A stretch of 8,398 nucleotides of DNA from Candidatus Thiodiazotropha sp. (ex Gloverina cf. vestifex) (GTDB lineage: Bacteria; Pseudomonadota; Gammaproteobacteria; Chromatiales; Chromatiaceae), in contig JAHXHT010000093.1 in NCBI GenBank assembly GCA_025656435.1, positions 1 through 8,398 on the forward strand, in the 5' to 3' direction. A program made the position numbers and the translations under genes. Below the pieces are notes generated by a model, which was not told the DNA's origin, ran no database searches, and saw nothing but the letters and a program-made list of their open reading frames with translations. Below are positions 6,952 to 8,398 of the stretch, in pieces; positions within the stretch are counted from its first letter, which is position 1; the number at the start of each line of letters is the position of its first letter.

Positions 6952-8099
6952 CACCGGCTCCCTCTTGTACGATCGACATTCCGCTGATTGGTCGTATTCG
7001 ACCGACTACCGGGGGTCGTTGCCGATGGCCTGTTGCCCAAACCGTCCATACCTGTCGACCGGCCCTGAATGAGCTTATCCAGTGGCAGATACATCAGGCT
7101 GTTATTGCCCTCGGTATCGAGCATGACCTTGCTTGTCTGACTCAACATGGTCTCAACCGCATCGAGATAGAGACGCTCTCTGGTGACCTCGGGCGCCCGC
7201 TGATACTCTTTTAAAACAGCGGTAAAGCGGCTGACGTCACCCTCCGCCTCGGCGATGACACGATCACGATAGGCCTGGGCATCAGCCAGCTGCCGAGCGG
7301 CTTCACCACGCGCCTTGGGAACCACTTCGTTGGCATAAGCCTCGGCCTGGTTCTCCAGCTTCTCTTTGTCCTCACGGGCCTTGATCGCATCATCGAATGC
7401 GCTCTTGACCTGTTCTGGAGGCTTGGCCGGTTGCATATTCACACTGGTGATGATCAGGCCAGCCTTATAGTCGTCGATGAGTTCCTGGGCGCCTGCTTTG
7501 ATACGGTCGGCAATGGCGCCACGACCCTGGGTCAGAATGAAGTCCAGATCGCTCTTGCCGATAATCCCGCGCACGGCGGTCTCAGTGGCGTCGCGCATGG
7601 TCTTGTTGGGATCCTGATCCTGGAAAAGATAATCTCCCGCATCCTGGATGCGTGACTGTATGGTCAGCTCCACATCGACGATATTTTCGTCGCGGGTCAG
7701 CATCGTCGCCTTGTGTCTGAACGACGTGATCTGATCCACATTGACGGGAATCACACGTTCGATCGGAAAGGGGATATGCCAGTGAGGACCAGGTCCTGTC
7801 GTCTCTGAATAGGCGCCAAAACGTAAGATCACACCGCGTTCAGCCGGCTGGATAATATATATACCCGATGTCAGCCATCCGATGATTGCTATGGCAATCG
7901 CTACACTGACCGTCTTAGTTCCTGGCCCGGAGCTACCCGAAGAAGATGAGGAGTTACCCCCCGACGAGCCACGATTACCAAACAGACCACCGAATTTATC
8001 CTGAAGTTTCTTTACGACTTCATCCAAATCTGGCGGTCCTTGATCACCACCCTTACCACTCCAGGGATTCTTGCCACCACCCGGTTCATTCCAGGCCAT
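6951..8099 (-). CDS. hflK: HflK, SPFH/prohibitin-like subunit of the FtsH modulator complex
   Basis: A 382-residue partner of HflC. The N-terminus is the hallmark cytosolic MAWNEPGGGKNPW, followed by a glycine/serine-rich linker (about 36-62) with runs of Ser. A single membrane helix (about 63-83) leads to the SPFH/band 7 domain (about 83-250, starting IIQPAERGVILRFGAY), then a long charged coiled-coil region (about 240-315) rich in Ala, Glu, Arg and Lys. The tail (about 345-382) is polar and low in complexity, rich in Arg, Asn, Ser and Thr. The start at ATG 8099 is set by the conserved MAWNEP and a GGAG ribosome binding site 6 nt upstream. An in-frame ATG at 8153 would add 18 non-conserved residues. 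HflK and HflC are made from overlapping genes and form a hetero-oligomer with FtsH. The usual upstream neighbour hflX is not seen within the 299 bp to the window edge. Confidence 0.96.
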   Translation of the reverse strand: MAWNEPGGGKNPWSGKGGDQGPPDLDEVVKKLQDKFGGLFGNRGSSGGNSSSSSGSSGPGTKTVSVAIAIAIIGWLTSGIYIIQPAERGVILRFGAYSETTGPGPHWHIPFPIERVIPVNVDQITSFRHKATMLTRDENIVDVELTIQSRIQDAGDYLFQDQDPNKTMRDATETAVRGIIGKSDLDFILTQGRGAIADRIKAGAQELIDDYKAGLIITSVNMQPAKPPEQVKSAFDDAIKAREDKEKLENQAEAYANEVVPKARGEAARQLADAQAYRDRVIAEAEGDVSRFTAVLKEYQRAPEVTRERLYLDAVETMLSQTSKVMLDTEGNNSLMYLPLDKLIQGRSTGMDGLGNRPSATTPGSRSNTTNQRNVDRTRGSR

Positions 8100-8152
8100 T
8101 GAACACTCCAAATACTTAGGTAATTGATTCCGTAACCGCCGAAATGCGGCCA

Positions 8153-8181
8153 TTGAATCTCAAATTGAGGACTGATCGAAT
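8153..8181 (+). promoter_or_regulatory. Promoter-like sequence ahead of the small lipoprotein frame
   Basis: TTGAAT (8153-8158), a 17-bp spacer and TCGAAT (8176-8181) match the -35 and -10 consensus at four of six positions each, and TGA just before the -10 gives an extended -10 (TGn). The start would fall about 10 nt before the ATG at 8198. The spacer contains CTCAA-A-TTGAG (8159-8169), a perfect 5-bp-arm palindrome placed where a repressor could act. The elements are modest individually; the spacing is what makes the call. Confidence 0.33.
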
Positions 8182-8197
8182 AGTTTTCAACAATCCC

Positions 8198-8284
8198 ATG
8201 AATAAAAGGTGGCTGCTTTCCATCGCATTGGCCACTGGCGGCATTCTAACAGCCTGCCAAATTCTGGCAAACGAGAAGCGATAG
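8198..8284 (+). CDS. Very small putative lipoprotein (28 residues), or the broken start of one
   Basis: The frame from ATG 8198 begins MNKRWLLSIALATGGILTAC and continues eight residues (QILANEKR) to a TAG. It has the three parts of a bacterial lipoprotein signal peptide: a basic start (Lys3, Arg4), a hydrophobic core (about 5-16) and a lipobox LTAC with Cys20. The mature peptide would be nine residues with a lipidated cysteine. There is no clear Shine-Dalgarno sequence, but a promoter-like sequence with an extended -10 sits just upstream. The same frame stays open after the TAG to the window edge, but that continuation is not recognisable. It may be a genuine short lipoprotein, a lipoprotein gene cut by a nonsense mutation, or chance. 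No family is recognised. It is divergent from hflK. Confidence 0.4.
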   Translation: MNKRWLLSIALATGGILTACQILANEKR

Positions 8285-8317
8285 CTCTCGAGAAACATTT
8301 TGCAATCCTTCCAAGCG

Positions 8318-8381
8318 TGTCGCTACCTCGTGAAAGATTTTGGGACATCCGAGTCCCCAAAATCGACTCGCCAACGCGACA
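8318..8381. repeat. Nested imperfect inverted repeat near the right edge
   Basis: The inner arms GATTTTGGGAC (8336-8346) and GTCCCCAAAATC (8353-8364) are complementary over 11 bp with one bulged C and a 6-nt loop. Outside them TGTCGC (8318-8323) and GCGACA (8376-8381) pair too, at nearly symmetrical distances of 12 and 11 nt. Transcribed from either strand this would give a long two-part hairpin. No T run follows on either side, so it is not a standard terminator. It could be a REP/MITE-like element, a structured RNA or a degenerate mobile-element end. Confidence 0.42.
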
Positions 8382-8398
8382 GCCGTTATGCCCCGACC

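Noticed and set aside
8100..8153. N-terminal extension of HflK from ATG 8153
   Set aside because: The conserved MAWNEP start at 8099 has a good GGAG ribosome binding site, and the 18 extra residues do not resemble HflK.
8294..8391. Integron attC site, suggested by the small gene followed by an imperfect palindrome ending near GTTATGC (8385-8391)
   Set aside because: GTTATGC does not fit GTTRRRY, and no matching RYYYAAC box exists at the left side; the nearest AAC (8294-8296) is placed asymmetrically with respect to the inner arms.
8285..8398. UAG read-through (for example pyrrolysine) extending the small lipoprotein frame past 8284
   Set aside because: The frame does stay open to the edge, but the added residues show no recognisable protein character, another frame is open over the same stretch, and nothing else in the window uses internal TAG codons.

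Overview
The window reads as chromosomal DNA from a gammaproteobacterium. The diagnostic block is hflK-hflC-(DUF2065)-hisZ-purA, all on the minus strand, which is the usual order downstream of hfq-hflX in many non-enteric Gammaproteobacteria. The presence of hisZ (absent from enteric bacteria), together with PilZ, RDD and SCO1/SenC genes, fits an aerobic lineage such as Chromatiales or sulfur-oxidising relatives. I cannot place it more precisely from the sequence.

Layout, left to right. Positions 1-135 hold no gene I can support. A single-domain PilZ protein (136-516, minus) is divergent from a small RDD-family membrane protein (684-1124, plus). The ~170 bp between their starts holds a small perfect palindrome beside a -10-like box. 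Convergent with the RDD gene is an SCO1/SenC copper chaperone (1154-1748, minus), split by a +1 frameshift in a G7 run. The gene lies 17 nt downstream of pabB (1766-3145, minus), so the two are probably co-transcribed. Then come purA (3198-4493), hisZ (4566-5753) and a DUF2065 membrane peptide (5763-5948). A clear intrinsic terminator sits between DUF2065 and hflC. hflC (6085-6951) and hflK (6951-8099) overlap by one base.

Beyond hflK the expected hflX is not found in the remaining 299 bp. That stretch instead holds a tiny plus-strand reading frame with a textbook lipoprotein signal peptide (8198-8284), preceded by a promoter-like sequence, and then an imperfect nested inverted repeat (8318-8381).

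Functionally, HflK and HflC form the inner-membrane prohibitin-like complex around the FtsH protease. HisZ is the regulatory subunit of short-form HisG in histidine synthesis, PurA makes adenylosuccinate for AMP, and PabB makes aminodeoxychorismate for folate. SCO would serve cytochrome oxidase CuA assembly. Most of the window is ordinary housekeeping DNA. The points worth a second look are the SCO frameshift, the terminator placed just ahead of the DUF2065 ribosome binding site, and the right-end stretch. I found no convincing new multi-gene system.
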